64,000 nucleotides of DNA from Burkholderia stagnalis (GCF_902830275.1 NZ_CADESW010000022.1:62001-126000); one strand, 5' to 3'. Positions 31,977 through 42,345 are shown, numbered from the stretch's first letter. A program made the numbers and translations. The notes: a model not told the origin generated them from the sequence alone.

Positions 31977-33041
31977 TCAGTTCACCGTTTCCAGCTGCCC
32001 TGCCTTGACCGGCCAGCCCTGCAGATTCTCCGCGACGATCTCGCCGAGCGCGCCGATCCACGCATGCGCGCCGTTCAGGCACGGAATGCGATGGAACGCC
32101 TTGCCGCCGCCGGCGATGAATTCGTCGCGCACTTCCATGCCGATTTCCTCGATCGTCTCGAGGCAGTCGGCGGTGAAACCGGGACAGAACACGTCCGCGC
32201 GCCGCACGCCGGCCTCGCCGAGCTCGCGCAGCGTCGGCGCCGTGTACGGCTGCAGCCATTCGGCCTTGCCGAAGCGCGACTGGAACGTGACGCGGCACTC
32301 GAGCGTCGACAGGCCGAGCGCCGCCATCAGCAGCGCGGCCGTCTGCTGGCACTGGTCGTGATAGGGATCGCCGAGATCGAGCGTGCGTTTCGGCACGCCG
32401 TGGAAGCTCAGCACCAGCTTGTCGCCGGCCGCGAAATCGGGCCGGCCGTGCTGCGCCCAGTACTGCCGCACCTGCTCGGCGAGCGCGTGGATGTACGCCG
32501 GATGATCGGCGTAATGGCGCACGGTGCGGACTTCCGGCTGGTTACGCATGCGCGCGAGCGCGCCGAACGCGGCGTCGAACGCCGTCGCCGTGGTCGACGC
32601 GGAATATTGCGGATACATCGGCATCAGCAGCACGCGCTCGGCACCGGCCCGCTTGAGCTGCGCGAGCACCTGCGCGATGCCCGGGCTGCCGTAGCGCATC
32701 GCGTAGTCGACCATCACGTGGTAGCCATTCGACGCGAGCAGGTGGCGCACGCCGTCGACCTGGCGCTCGGTATGGACACGCAGCGGCGAGCCCTCCGGCA
32801 TCCAGACGGCCGCGTATTTCTTCGCGGACGCGCGGCCGCGCAGCGGCAGGATGACCGTGCGCAGCAGGATCTGCCAGAGCGCCTGCGGGATTTCGACCAC
32901 GCGGGGATCGGACAGGAATTCGGCGAGATAGCGGCGAACGGCGCGCGGCGTCGGCGCATCGGGCGTGCCGAGATTGATCAGCAGCACCGCGATGCGATGG
33001 GCGGCCGCGACGCTCGATGGCGGCTCAAGATCGAAGCGCAT
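31977..33041 (-). CDS. hemH: Ferrochelatase
   Basis: A 354-residue ferrochelatase inserting Fe2+ into protoporphyrin IX, the last step of haem synthesis. Visible are IAVLLINLGTPDAPT near the N-terminus, the catalytic histidine in LVLSFHGVPKRT, DPYHDQCQQTA and the signature FCPGFTADCLETIEEIGMEVRD. The ATG at 33041 (MRFDLEPPSS) is chosen over a start 14 codons upstream because the family begins near here. It lies 134 bases downstream of hrcA on the same strand. Confidence 0.95.
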   Translation of the reverse strand: MRFDLEPPSSVAAAHRIAVLLINLGTPDAPTPRAVRRYLAEFLSDPRVVEIPQALWQILLRTVILPLRGRASAKKYAAVWMPEGSPLRVHTERQVDGVRHLLASNGYHVMVDYAMRYGSPGIAQVLAQLKRAGAERVLLMPMYPQYSASTTATAFDAAFGALARMRNQPEVRTVRHYADHPAYIHALAEQVRQYWAQHGRPDFAAGDKLVLSFHGVPKRTLDLGDPYHDQCQQTAALLMAALGLSTLECRVTFQSRFGKAEWLQPYTAPTLRELGEAGVRRADVFCPGFTADCLETIEEIGMEVRDEFIAGGGKAFHRIPCLNGAHAWIGALGEIVAENLQGWPVKAGQLETVN

Positions 33042-33175
33042 GAATAACGACGTGCTCGAGGCACGAAACCGGACGGCCTTCAATTATAGCGGCCCGTCCC
33101 TCGCGGGGTGACTGGCCGTTCGGCCGATTGCGGCGCGCCGCGCGCCGCGGCACGATAACGGGACCGGATCGGCGG

Positions 33176-34198
33176 CTATTGCTGGCTGAGCGCGAGCGAC
33201 AGCAGGCGCGCGGTGATGTCGACGATCGGGATCACGCGGTTGTACGCCATGCGGGTCGGGCCGATCACGCCGAGCGTGCCGACGATCTTGCCGTTCACCT
33301 CGTAGGGTGCGGTGACCACGCTCATTTCCTCGATCGGCACGAGCGTCGATTCGCCGCCGATGAAGATCTGCACGCCCTGGGCGTGGCTCGACACGTCGAG
33401 CAATTGCAGGAGGCCCGTCTTGTGGTCGAAAACGTCGAACAGCTTGCGCAGCCGCGCCATGTCGGACGACAGGTCCGCCACTTCGAGCAGGTTGCGCTCG
33501 CCGGAAATGAGTACGGTGTCCTCGGTGTCCGGCACCTCGGTGCTCGCGGTCACGGCCGCGTGCATCAGCGCGGTCATGTCGCCGCGCAGCTGGTCGATCT
33601 CGTCGCGCAGGCGGCGCCGCACGTCGTCGAACGACAGCCCGGCGAAGTGCGCGTTGATGTAGTTGGACGCCTCGGTCAGCTGCGACGGCGAATAGTCGCG
33701 CGGGGTCGCGAGCATGCGGTTCTGCACGTCGCCCTCGGGCGTGACGATGATGAGCAGGATGCGCTTGTCGGACAGGCGCATGAACTCGATCTGCTTGAAC
33801 ACGTGACTGCGGCGCGGCGTCAGCACGACGCCCGCGAACTGCGACAGGTTCGACAGCACGCTCGCCGCGGCCGCGACCACCTTCTGCTGCGGCTCGCCGG
33901 CCTGCAGCGTGGTCTGCACCTGGCGGGCGACCGCGTCGGCGTCGATCGGCGCCTCGACCGTCAGCATCGTGTCGACGAACAGGCGATAGCCGCGCGGGGT
34001 CGGCACGCGGCCGGCCGACGTGTGCGGGCTCGACACGAGGCCGAGCTCCTCCAGGTCGGACATCACGTTGCGGATCGTCGCCGGGCTCAGCTCCAGCCCG
34101 GAGTAACGAGACAACGTGCGCGATCCGACCGGCTGACCGTCGGCGATATACCGTTCGATCAGGGTTTTCAGGAGGGTTCGTGCGCGAGGATCTAGCAT
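33176..34198 (-). CDS. hrcA: Heat-inducible transcription repressor HrcA
   Basis: A 340-residue winged-helix repressor that binds CIRCE elements (usually at groESL) and is activated by GroEL. The N-terminal DNA-binding part is RTLLKTLIERYIADGQPVGSRTLSRYSGLELSPATIRNVMSDLEELG, followed by SPHTSAGRVPTPRGYRLFVD. The C-terminal GAF-like domain ends ITARLLSLALS. I found no CIRCE repeat in this window, so its targets here are probably elsewhere. It is divergent from nadK across 127 bases. Confidence 0.95.
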   Translation of the reverse strand: MLDPRARTLLKTLIERYIADGQPVGSRTLSRYSGLELSPATIRNVMSDLEELGLVSSPHTSAGRVPTPRGYRLFVDTMLTVEAPIDADAVARQVQTTLQAGEPQQKVVAAAASVLSNLSQFAGVVLTPRRSHVFKQIEFMRLSDKRILLIIVTPEGDVQNRMLATPRDYSPSQLTEASNYINAHFAGLSFDDVRRRLRDEIDQLRGDMTALMHAAVTASTEVPDTEDTVLISGERNLLEVADLSSDMARLRKLFDVFDHKTGLLQLLDVSSHAQGVQIFIGGESTLVPIEEMSVVTAPYEVNGKIVGTLGVIGPTRMAYNRVIPIVDITARLLSLALSQQ

Positions 34199-34325
34199 GG
34201 TGGAAAATTTTAGCGCAACCGCGCGGCTGCGGCGAGTGGCCGCAACCGGCACCCGGGCAGCCCCGCCGCGGCGCCCGGGGGCGCGGACGGTTCTTTTCGT
34301 CAACGAGCTATGGTGTAATGCCGGC

Positions 34326-35231
34326 ATGAAAACCGGTAATCAGTTCAATACTGTCGCGCTCGTCGGCCGGAGCAACACGCCCGGCATCGCCGAGCCGCTC
34401 GCCACGCTGGCCGCCTGCATCGCGAAGCGGGGTTTCGAGGTGGTCTTCGAAGCCGACACCGCGCGCGAGATCGGCATCGCCGGCTACCCGGCGCTCACCC
34501 CCGCCGAAATCGGGGCGCGCGCCGACGTGGCGATCGTGCTGGGCGGCGACGGCACGATGCTCGGCATCGGCCGGCAGCTTGCGCCTTACAAGACGCCGCT
34601 GATCGGGATCAACCACGGGCGGCTCGGCTTCATCACCGACATCGCGGCGGCCGACATGCAGGCGCTCGTCCCCGTGATGCTGGCGGGCAAGTTCGAGCGC
34701 GAGGAGCGCTCGCTGCTCGAGGCCCGGATCATGCGCAACGGCGAACCGATCTACCACGCGCTCGCGTTCAACGACGTCGTCGTGAACCGCAGCGGCTTTT
34801 CCGGGATGGTCGAGCTGCGCGCGTCGGTGGACGGCCGGTTCATGTACAACCAGCGTTCGGACGGCCTGATCGTCGCGACGCCGACCGGCTCGACCGCGTA
34901 CGCGCTGTCGTCGGCCGGGCCGATCCTGCATCCGCAGCTCCAGGGCATCGTGCTCGTGCCGATCGCGCCGCATGCGCTGTCGAACCGGCCGATCGTGCTG
35001 CCGGACGACACCAAGATCGCGATCCAGATCGTCGCCGGGCGCGACGTCAACGTGAACTTCGACATGCAGTCGTTCACGTCGCTCGAACTGAACGACACGA
35101 TCGAGGTGCGCCGCTCGAAGCACACGGTGCCGTTCCTGCACCCGATCGGCTACAGCTACTACGCGACGCTGCGCAAGAAGCTGCACTGGAACGAACATCC
35201 TTCGAACGAAGACGACGACACGGCGTCCTGA
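34326..35231 (+). CDS. nadK: NAD kinase
   Basis: A 301-residue kinase making NADP from NAD. The GGDGTMLG motif (about residues 74-81), NHGRLGFITDI, FNDVVVNR and the DGLIVATPTGSTAYALSSAGPI region are all present. The ATG at 34326 matches the family N-terminus; the frame continues upstream but runs into the hrcA promoter. It is followed by recN after 19 bases. Confidence 0.96.
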   Translation: MKTGNQFNTVALVGRSNTPGIAEPLATLAACIAKRGFEVVFEADTAREIGIAGYPALTPAEIGARADVAIVLGGDGTMLGIGRQLAPYKTPLIGINHGRLGFITDIAAADMQALVPVMLAGKFEREERSLLEARIMRNGEPIYHALAFNDVVVNRSGFSGMVELRASVDGRFMYNQRSDGLIVATPTGSTAYALSSAGPILHPQLQGIVLVPIAPHALSNRPIVLPDDTKIAIQIVAGRDVNVNFDMQSFTSLELNDTIEVRRSKHTVPFLHPIGYSYYATLRKKLHWNEHPSNEDDDTAS

Positions 35232-35250
35232 CGCCCCACCGCCCGACACC

Positions 35251-36900
35251 ATGCTCCGTCACCTCTCGATCCGCGACTTCGTCATCGTGGCCGCGCTCGA
35301 CCTTGAATTCGACAGCGGCTTTACCGTTTTCTCCGGCGAAACCGGCGCCGGCAAATCGATCCTGATCGACGCGCTCGCGCTGGCGCTCGGCGAGCGCGCC
35401 GACGCGAGCGTCGTGCGCACCGGCTGCAGCCGCGCCGACATCACCGCCGAATTCACGCCGCACGACCGCGTCGCGCGCTGGCTCGACGAGCACGCGTTCG
35501 ACACGGAGGACACCGTGATGCTGCGCCGCGTGATCGATACGAACGGCCGCTCGCGCGCGTTCGTCAACGGCACCAGCGCCACCCTCGCGCAGCTGCGCGA
35601 GCTCGGCGAGATGCTCGTCGACATCCACGGCCAGCATGCGCACCAGCTGCTGATGCGGCCGGACGCGCAGCGCGAGCTGTTCGACACCCACGCGGGGCTC
35701 GTCGCCGACGCCGCCAACGTCGCGCGCGCATGGCGCGTGTGGCGCGACGCGACCCAGGCGATCGAGACGGCGCAGGCGCACGAGCGCGAGCTGCAGCTCG
35801 AACGCGAGAAGCTCGCGTGGCAGCTCGCCGAGCTCGACAAGCTCGCGCCGCAGCCCGGCGAATGGGAAGAAGTCAATGCCGAGCACAAGCGCCTGACGCA
35901 TTCGGCGAACCTGATCGACGGCGTGCAGGGCGCGCTCAACGCGCTATCCGAGGCCGACGACGCGATGCTCGCGCAGCTCGGCGCGATCGTCTCGAAGCTG
36001 CGCAGCCTCGCCGACTACGATCCGGCGCTCGGCGACGCGCTCGCGTCGCTCGAGCCGGCCGAAATCCAGCTGCAGGAGGCCGTCTACTCGCTGTCGCACT
36101 ACGCGCAGCGTCTCGACCTCGATCCGGACCGGCTCGCGCAGGTCGAAACGCGCGTCGACGCGCTGCACTCGACCGCCCGCAAGTTCCGCCTGCCGCCCGA
36201 CACGCTGCACGAGGAGCACGCGGCGCGGCGCGCGCAGCTTGCCGCGCTCGACGCGGCGGCCGATCTGGGCGCGCTGCACGCGGCGCAGGCCAAGGCGTGG
36301 GATGCGTATCTCGCCGATGCGAAGCGCCTGTCGAAGGCGCGCACACAGGCGGCCAAGGCGCTCGGCGCGGCCGTGACCGCCGGCATGCAGGAACTGTCGA
36401 TGGCGGGCGGCAGCTTCGAGGTGGCGCTCGTGCCGCTCGCCGACGGCGGCCCGCACGGGCTCGAACAGGTCGAATTCCGCGTGGCCGGCCATCCCGGCGT
36501 GCCGCTGCGGCCGCTCGCGAAAGTCGCGTCGGGCGGCGAACTCGCGCGGATCAGCCTCGCGCTCGCGGTGATCGCGAGCGCCGCGAGCCCGACGCCGACA
36601 CTGATCTTCGACGAAGTCGACACCGGGATCGGCGGCGGCGTCGCCGAAGTGGTCGGCCGGCTGCTGCACCAGCTCGGACGCGACCGGCAGGTCCTGTGCG
36701 TGACCCACCTGCCGCAGGTCGCGGCGCGCGGCGACCAGCACTTCCAGGTCGCGAAGGGCGCGGACGCCCGAGGCGGCACCGTGTCGACGGTCGTCCCGCT
36801 CGACCGGGCGAGCCGCGTCGAGGAAGTCGCGCGGATGCTCGGCGGGCTCGAGATCACCGCGACGACGCGCAAGCACGCGAAGGAAATGCTGGCGGCGTGA
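35251..36900 (+). CDS. recN: DNA repair protein RecN
   Basis: A 549-residue SMC-like ATPase for double-strand break repair. Walker A is FSGETGAGKSILIDAL (residues 27-42); a coiled-coil region covers about 155-370. The ABC signature VASGGELARISLAL and Walker B LIFDEVDTGIGGGVAE lie in the C-terminal half, followed by VTHLPQVAARGDQHF. It is cotranscribed with nadK. I saw no clear LexA box in the 19-base gap. Confidence 0.97.
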   Translation: MLRHLSIRDFVIVAALDLEFDSGFTVFSGETGAGKSILIDALALALGERADASVVRTGCSRADITAEFTPHDRVARWLDEHAFDTEDTVMLRRVIDTNGRSRAFVNGTSATLAQLRELGEMLVDIHGQHAHQLLMRPDAQRELFDTHAGLVADAANVARAWRVWRDATQAIETAQAHERELQLEREKLAWQLAELDKLAPQPGEWEEVNAEHKRLTHSANLIDGVQGALNALSEADDAMLAQLGAIVSKLRSLADYDPALGDALASLEPAEIQLQEAVYSLSHYAQRLDLDPDRLAQVETRVDALHSTARKFRLPPDTLHEEHAARRAQLAALDAAADLGALHAAQAKAWDAYLADAKRLSKARTQAAKALGAAVTAGMQELSMAGGSFEVALVPLADGGPHGLEQVEFRVAGHPGVPLRPLAKVASGGELARISLALAVIASAASPTPTLIFDEVDTGIGGGVAEVVGRLLHQLGRDRQVLCVTHLPQVAARGDQHFQVAKGADARGGTVSTVVPLDRASRVEEVARMLGGLEITATTRKHAKEMLAA

Positions 36901-36981
36901 CCGGTCGAGCCAAGCGGCGCCGGGAATGGCGCGCGCATGCCCGCCCGCCTGCGCCCGAATCTCGCTGCCGCCGCGCGGCAA

Positions 36982-39249
36982 TCAGCCCTTGCATTGTGCG
37001 TGCATGTTCGCGACGCCTTTCTCGCGCCACGCCGCCCACTCGCCGCCCGTGCCCGGCACATCGCCAAGCACCCACCAGCCGTTGACCCAGATCTTGCCGC
37101 CGTGGCTGACCTCATGGCACGGCGTCGCATAGGTCTTCTTCGGATCCCACGCGGCCACGCCCTCGCCGGCCGACGCGCGCACGGTCACGTCGTGGGTCGC
37201 CTCGGCCTGGCGGCCCTGCGCATCGGTCACCATCAGCCGGAACGCATAACGGCGCGCGTCGGCCGCCTTCGGCGCGGTGAACGTCGCAATCGCGCCGTTC
37301 TGGACGAGCGGCACGCCGGCCGGCCCGGTCCACGCATGCTTCAGCCCCTTGCCGCTCGACGACGCGCCGGACAACGTGACGGTCGCGCCGCCGTCGACCG
37401 TCGACGGCCCGCTGATCGCCGCACGCGGCGGCGGGACGATTTCCTGCGCCTTCACCTGGACGACATGCGTCGCCTGCGCCGTGTAGCCCTTTTCGTTGGT
37501 GACGGTCAGATCGAACGCGTAATCGCGATCCTGTTCGAGCGCGGGCGCGGTAAAGCGCAGTTCCGCACCGGCCGGCTTCGCCTCGATGCCGGCCGGCGCC
37601 GTCCACGCGTAACCGAGCCGCTCGCCGACCGACGACGCGCCCGACAGCACGACCGCCGCGCCGGCATTCGCCTGCTGCGGGCCGGTGATCGCCGCCTGCG
37701 GCAGCAGCAGGCCATCGTTCCTCACCTCGACCACGGCGCCGTCCGGCCCGACCGACTTCACGGTGACGATCTTGCCTGACAACGTGTCGTGCAGCGCATG
37801 GCCGGGCATCAGCGGCGCGTCCTTCATCCCCGTCGCGCTACCCGGCGACGTATCGATCAGCGTGTTGGTCAGCACATTGCCGCCGTGCGCGACGGTCCGC
37901 ACGATCACGCCGTTGACGAACGGATCGTTCGACTTCCAGTCGTCGAAGCCGCGCTGCGGCTGGCGGAACTCGAGCCACAGCGTCGAACCGTCGGTGCGCG
38001 CGATGCGATACGCCTTCGCGCCGGGCGCATCGCCCCACAGCGGCGCGAGCCGGTAGGTGCCGTCTCCCTTGATCTCCGGCACGTCGGCTTCGCCGAGCCA
38101 GCCGGCGAACAACTGATAGCTCGCCGGATACAGGCGTCGGCCGCCGCCGCCCATCGTGTCGGACGGATCGTCGACCTTGCCGGCGCGGCATGCGCCGCCG
38201 ACCTCGACCGTGCCGCCCGGCGTCGGGCAGTCGACGAGCGAGCCGGGATGCCTCGCGCCCAGGTTGTGGCCGAATTCGTGCGACCACATCCAGTAGCCGT
38301 GGCCGCTCGCGTTCGACAGGATCCAGTTGCCGGGATTGGCGGCGAGCCCGCCCCAATTGCAGCTGCTCATTTTCGGCAGGTCGACGAACAGGTAATCGAA
38401 CTTGTCCGGATTCACGCCGCGGGCGAACGCCGCATTGCGCGCGGCCGCACGGAGCGCGCCCGAGTCGCAGGCCGCGGGCCGCTCGCCGAGGTTGACGCTG
38501 TCGAGCGTCTGTCCGTGCAGCGTCAGCTTGCCGCGCGACGCCACCTCGAGATAGCGCCGCAGCGACGCGTAGTCGTGGCCGTCGCCGAACACGGCCTTGT
38601 GCACGACCTCGCTGTCGGCCGGTTTCGAATCGTTGAAGTGCGTCACCATCAGCAGCGCGGACTTGTTGCCGAGCAGCGGACGCTGCGGCGGCGCGATCGA
38701 CGCGGACGTCTTCCACACCGACGCCGGCTGGCCGCGTACGTTCTGCGTCGCGACGCCGGCACCGCCGTCGCGCGGCGCCAGCACCTCGTTGCCCCGGCCG
38801 GTGTTGGCCCGGTACCGGTTGCCGAACGTTACGCGGCCGTCGACGCCGATGTCCGGCCGCCAGTCGCGCATCGTCTGGTCGCCTTCGCTGCAGACGCCCA
38901 CCGCTACGCGCCCCATCCCGGTGTTCCCGGCGGACGCGTGCAGGCACATCTTCGTGCCGCGCGCGGTGCTCGCGCCGGCGTTGACGATACGCTGGAAGCC
39001 GTCGCGCGGCTCGAAGGTCCAGTCCTGTGCGGCGCTGCCGTCGCATGACGCGAACTCGGCCGCGTTGTCGGCCGGCTGCCAGGCCAGACACTGGCCGTCG
39101 CCGCGCGACAGGTTCTTGAGCGAAGTGGACGCCGGCTCGGCGGCGCCGGCGGAAGCGGAGAACAGTCCGGCGGCAGCCGCGGACAGCGCCGTCAAGGCGA
39201 GGGAGTGGCGGATAGTTTTCAAGATGGGTCGAGATCGCTTGCGGCGCAC
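36982..39249 (-). CDS. Modular secreted zinc metalloprotease with carbohydrate-binding tail
   Basis: A 755-residue exported enzyme. A Lys/Arg-rich signal peptide (to about residue 36) is followed by a ricin/beta-trefoil-like region (LSRGDGQCLAWQ...CDGSAAQDWTFEP, about 45-150). The peptidase domain carries HEFGHNLGARH and a Met-turn-like DPSDTMGGGG, fitting a metzincin of the gametolysin (M11) type. Two PKD/Ig-like repeats follow (PQAAITGPQQANAGAAVVLSG and PRAAISGPSTVDGGATVTLSG), then a C-terminal CBM5/12-type chitin-binding module (WDPKKTY..., GGKIWVNGWWVLGDVPGTGGEWAAW). The start is a GTG at 39249 with AGG six bases before it. It stands alone, suggesting its own promoter. Confidence 0.85.
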   Translation of the reverse strand: MRRKRSRPILKTIRHSLALTALSAAAAGLFSASAGAAEPASTSLKNLSRGDGQCLAWQPADNAAEFASCDGSAAQDWTFEPRDGFQRIVNAGASTARGTKMCLHASAGNTGMGRVAVGVCSEGDQTMRDWRPDIGVDGRVTFGNRYRANTGRGNEVLAPRDGGAGVATQNVRGQPASVWKTSASIAPPQRPLLGNKSALLMVTHFNDSKPADSEVVHKAVFGDGHDYASLRRYLEVASRGKLTLHGQTLDSVNLGERPAACDSGALRAAARNAAFARGVNPDKFDYLFVDLPKMSSCNWGGLAANPGNWILSNASGHGYWMWSHEFGHNLGARHPGSLVDCPTPGGTVEVGGACRAGKVDDPSDTMGGGGRRLYPASYQLFAGWLGEADVPEIKGDGTYRLAPLWGDAPGAKAYRIARTDGSTLWLEFRQPQRGFDDWKSNDPFVNGVIVRTVAHGGNVLTNTLIDTSPGSATGMKDAPLMPGHALHDTLSGKIVTVKSVGPDGAVVEVRNDGLLLPQAAITGPQQANAGAAVVLSGASSVGERLGYAWTAPAGIEAKPAGAELRFTAPALEQDRDYAFDLTVTNEKGYTAQATHVVQVKAQEIVPPPRAAISGPSTVDGGATVTLSGASSSGKGLKHAWTGPAGVPLVQNGAIATFTAPKAADARRYAFRLMVTDAQGRQAEATHDVTVRASAGEGVAAWDPKKTYATPCHEVSHGGKIWVNGWWVLGDVPGTGGEWAAWREKGVANMHAQCKG

Positions 39250-39372
39250 GCGGCACCTGTTGAACGGGAAGCCGGATTCTTCCGATCCGCGCCATCCCGC
39301 TCAAACAATCTCAAACGAATCTCAAAGCCGCGGCCGCGGTTCAGGCGGCCTGCGCGACTCCGCGTGCGACCG

Positions 39373-42162
39373 TCATGCCCCGCCGAACACGCGCGCCCAC
39401 AGTGCGGCGACGGCCGCCCGCTCGTCGGCGACGACCGACGGATCGACCCGCGCCTTCTCCATCCCGTCGAGCCGCAGCTTGTGCTGCAGCTTCCGGTACG
39501 TGCGGTATGCCGCGCCGACGCGCTCGGCTTCCGCCTCGCTCATCAGCCCGAAGCGCGCGACCTCGCGCAGCAGCGCGATGTTGCCGGTGTTGCGAATCAG
39601 CTCCGGATCGCCCGATGCGTGCAGCAGCACCCAGTACTGGACGATGAACTCGATGTCCACCATCCCGCCCCGGTCATGCTTCAGGTCGAACAGCTCGCCG
39701 TGGTTCGGGTGGCCGGCGAACACCTTGTCGCGCATGTCGACGATCTCCTTCGCGAGCACGGCCGCGTCGCGCGGCATCGTCAGCACCTGCTGGCGAATCG
39801 CCTCGAACGCGGCGCCGATCTGCGCGTCGCCGGCGCTGTAGCGCGCCCGCGTCAGCGCCTGGTGCTCCCACACCCACGCGGTATTCGCCGCATCGCCCTC
39901 GCGCAGCTGGTAGCGGCGGAACGCGTCGAGATCGGTGACGAGCAGCCCGGCCTCGCCGTTCGGCCGCAGCCGCAGGTCGATGTCGAACAGCGCGCCGGCG
40001 CCGGTGGCCGTCGTCAGCCACGTGATCAGCCGCCGCGTGAAGGTCGTGTAGACATCCGCGGAGCGCTCGTCCGGGTCGTCGTACAGGAAGATCAGGTCGA
40101 GATCGGACGCGTAGCCGAGTTCCTTGCCGCCGAGCTTGCCGTACGCGATCACCGCGAACTTCGGCACGTCGCGATGGCGCTTCGCGAGCTGCGACCAGAC
40201 GACCTCGATCGTCACGTCGAGCACCGCGTCGGCCAGCTCGGACAGGCGGTCGCTGACGTGCTCGACCGACAGCTGCCCCGCGAGATCGATCAGCAGGATG
40301 CGGAACACCTCCGCGTGCTGCGCGTGGCGCAGCAGGTCCATCTGCTGCTCGGGGCCGTCGGCGGCCGCGAGCCGCGCGCGCAGCGCAGCCTTGAATGCGG
40401 GCCAGTCGAACGGGCTTGCGATCGCCTCGTCGTCGAGCAGCTCGTCGAGCAATTGCGGGTGCCGGATCAGATAGCCGCCGCCCCAGCGCGTCGCGCCGAG
40501 CACCGACAGCACGCGGTCGAGCGCCGCCGGGTATTCGGTCAGCAGCGCAAGATAGACGCCGCGCCGGCTCACCGTCTCGAGCAGGTCGAACAGCCGCACG
40601 ATGGTGTCGTCGCGGTGCGCGGCGTCGATCCGCGGCGCCGCCTCGAGCGCGCGCTGCGCGACGCTGTCGAAGCGGTGCCGGCTCTTTTCCGCGAGGCCCG
40701 TGTAGCGCGACGAGCGCCAGACCGCGCGCAGGCGCGTCAGCACCGCGGCCGGATCGGCGAAGCCGAGGCTGGCCAGGCGGGCCGCCAGCGCGTCGTCGTC
40801 CGCGCCGTCCTCGGCAAGCGCGCCGCTCCAGATCCACGCGGCCGCGCTGTCCTCGGCGCCGCCGCAGCCGGGCCCGCCGCCGGCCTTGTCCGCGAAGAGC
40901 TGGTCGAACTGCGCCTCGACGAAGGCCCGGTGGCCGTCGAGCGCCGCCATCAGCGCCGCATAGTCGGCGAAGCCGAGCGACGCGGCGAGCGCCGCGCGCT
41001 CGTCGGCGTCGACCGGCATCGCATGGGTTTGCGCGTCGTTGCGGTATTGCAGCCGGTGTTCGAGCGTGCGCAGGAAGTTGTACGCCTCGGTCAGCCGCGC
41101 CCGCACGTCGTCGCCGATCAGCCCGCGCGCCTGCGCGTGCTGGAGCACCGCGAGCGTCGGACGCACGCGGAAGCCGGCGTCCTGGCCGCCGCGGATCAGC
41201 TGGAACACCTGCGCGCTGAACTCGATCTCGCGAATTCCGCCACGCCCGAGCTTGATGTCGTCGGCCTTGTCCGGGCGCATCGACGCGCGGCGCGCCGCCT
41301 CCTGGCGAATCTGCTGGTGCAGCGAGCGGATCGCGCCGATCACGCCGAAATCCAGATACCGCCGGTAGACGAACGGCTTGACGATCGCGTCGAGCTGCGC
41401 CGCGAGCCGCCGCGCCGCGTCGCTCTCGCCCTCCGACACGAGCCGGCCCTTGATCCACGCGTAGCGCTCCCACTCGCGGCCCTGCACGTAGAAGTATTCC
41501 TCGAGCATCCCGAGGCTGCAGACGAGCGGGCCGGAATCGCCGTTCGGGCGCAGCCGCATGTCGACCCGGAACACGTAGCCGTCGGCCGTCACCTCGGACA
41601 GCACGCCGATCAGGCGCCGGCCGAGCCGCGTGAAGTATTCCTGCGTCGACAGCGCCGCGCGGGTGCCGCCCGCCGTTTCGCCGTCGTCCTCGTAGACGAA
41701 GATCAGGTCGATGTCGGACGACACGTTCAGCTCGCGCCCGCCGAGCTTGCCCATCCCGACCACGCCGAGCACGACGCGCTGGCCGTCGGCGCCGCGCGGC
41801 TCGCCGTACATCGCCTCGAGTTCGGCCGACAGCAGCGCGATCGCGCGCTGCACCGCGACCTCGGCGAGATCGGTCATCGCGCCCGTGACCTCGGCGACGT
41901 CGGCGAGCCCGCGCAGGTCGCGCTCGGCGACCGCGCCGAACACCTCGGCGCGCAGCTGGCGCAGCGCCTGCTTGAACTGGTCCTCGGTCGCTGCGCCGGC
42001 GGGCAGCGCGAGCAGCTCGGTGAGCCGCGCGTCGAGCTGCGCCCGGGCGAGCGGCGCGGCCGCCCACGCGGCGACGTGCGCGGCGAGCGCGGGGCGCGCG
42101 GCGGCCGCGCGTGCGAGGTAGCGGGAATAGGACGTGCTGATCAGGGCTGAAGCATCGGTCAT
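39373..42162 (-). CDS. glnE: Bifunctional glutamine synthetase adenylyltransferase/deadenylase
   Basis: A 929-residue enzyme that adenylylates and deadenylylates glutamine synthetase in response to PII. Two nucleotidyltransferase domains are seen: GMGKLGGRELNVSSDIDLIFVYE in the N-terminal half and AYGKLGGKELGYASDLDLIFLYDD in the C-terminal half, each with a partner segment (DMRLRPNGDSGPLV; DLRLRPNGEAGLLV). The central GIREIEF segment and DRGGMVDIEFIVQYW are also typical. The ATG at 42162 is used because the 40 residues before it in frame are not family-like. Confidence 0.96.
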   Translation of the reverse strand: MTDASALISTSYSRYLARAAAARPALAAHVAAWAAAPLARAQLDARLTELLALPAGAATEDQFKQALRQLRAEVFGAVAERDLRGLADVAEVTGAMTDLAEVAVQRAIALLSAELEAMYGEPRGADGQRVVLGVVGMGKLGGRELNVSSDIDLIFVYEDDGETAGGTRAALSTQEYFTRLGRRLIGVLSEVTADGYVFRVDMRLRPNGDSGPLVCSLGMLEEYFYVQGREWERYAWIKGRLVSEGESDAARRLAAQLDAIVKPFVYRRYLDFGVIGAIRSLHQQIRQEAARRASMRPDKADDIKLGRGGIREIEFSAQVFQLIRGGQDAGFRVRPTLAVLQHAQARGLIGDDVRARLTEAYNFLRTLEHRLQYRNDAQTHAMPVDADERAALAASLGFADYAALMAALDGHRAFVEAQFDQLFADKAGGGPGCGGAEDSAAAWIWSGALAEDGADDDALAARLASLGFADPAAVLTRLRAVWRSSRYTGLAEKSRHRFDSVAQRALEAAPRIDAAHRDDTIVRLFDLLETVSRRGVYLALLTEYPAALDRVLSVLGATRWGGGYLIRHPQLLDELLDDEAIASPFDWPAFKAALRARLAAADGPEQQMDLLRHAQHAEVFRILLIDLAGQLSVEHVSDRLSELADAVLDVTIEVVWSQLAKRHRDVPKFAVIAYGKLGGKELGYASDLDLIFLYDDPDERSADVYTTFTRRLITWLTTATGAGALFDIDLRLRPNGEAGLLVTDLDAFRRYQLREGDAANTAWVWEHQALTRARYSAGDAQIGAAFEAIRQQVLTMPRDAAVLAKEIVDMRDKVFAGHPNHGELFDLKHDRGGMVDIEFIVQYWVLLHASGDPELIRNTGNIALLREVARFGLMSEAEAERVGAAYRTYRKLQHKLRLDGMEKARVDPSVVADERAAVAALWARVFGGA

Positions 42163-42345
42163 CGAGAAGCGGGCCTTGCGCAAGGAACTCGGCGCGGCCG
42201 GGCGGATCGCATCGACTGCGCGACCGCCACGCCGCCGCGCGCCGGGAAGCCCGTGCCGCACCGCCGCAACGGCCGCCGGCACGAACCCGTGTGATACATT
42301 TCAACGTCAGTTCGCAAAGCTACCATACCGTCGCCCTTCCGCCGC

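Noticed and set aside
33084..34325. Possible CIRCE element near hrcA or dnaK
   Set aside because: I looked for TTAGCACTC-N9-GAGTGCTAA around hrcA, grpE, dnaK and dnaJ and found none; only sigma-32-like boxes are present.
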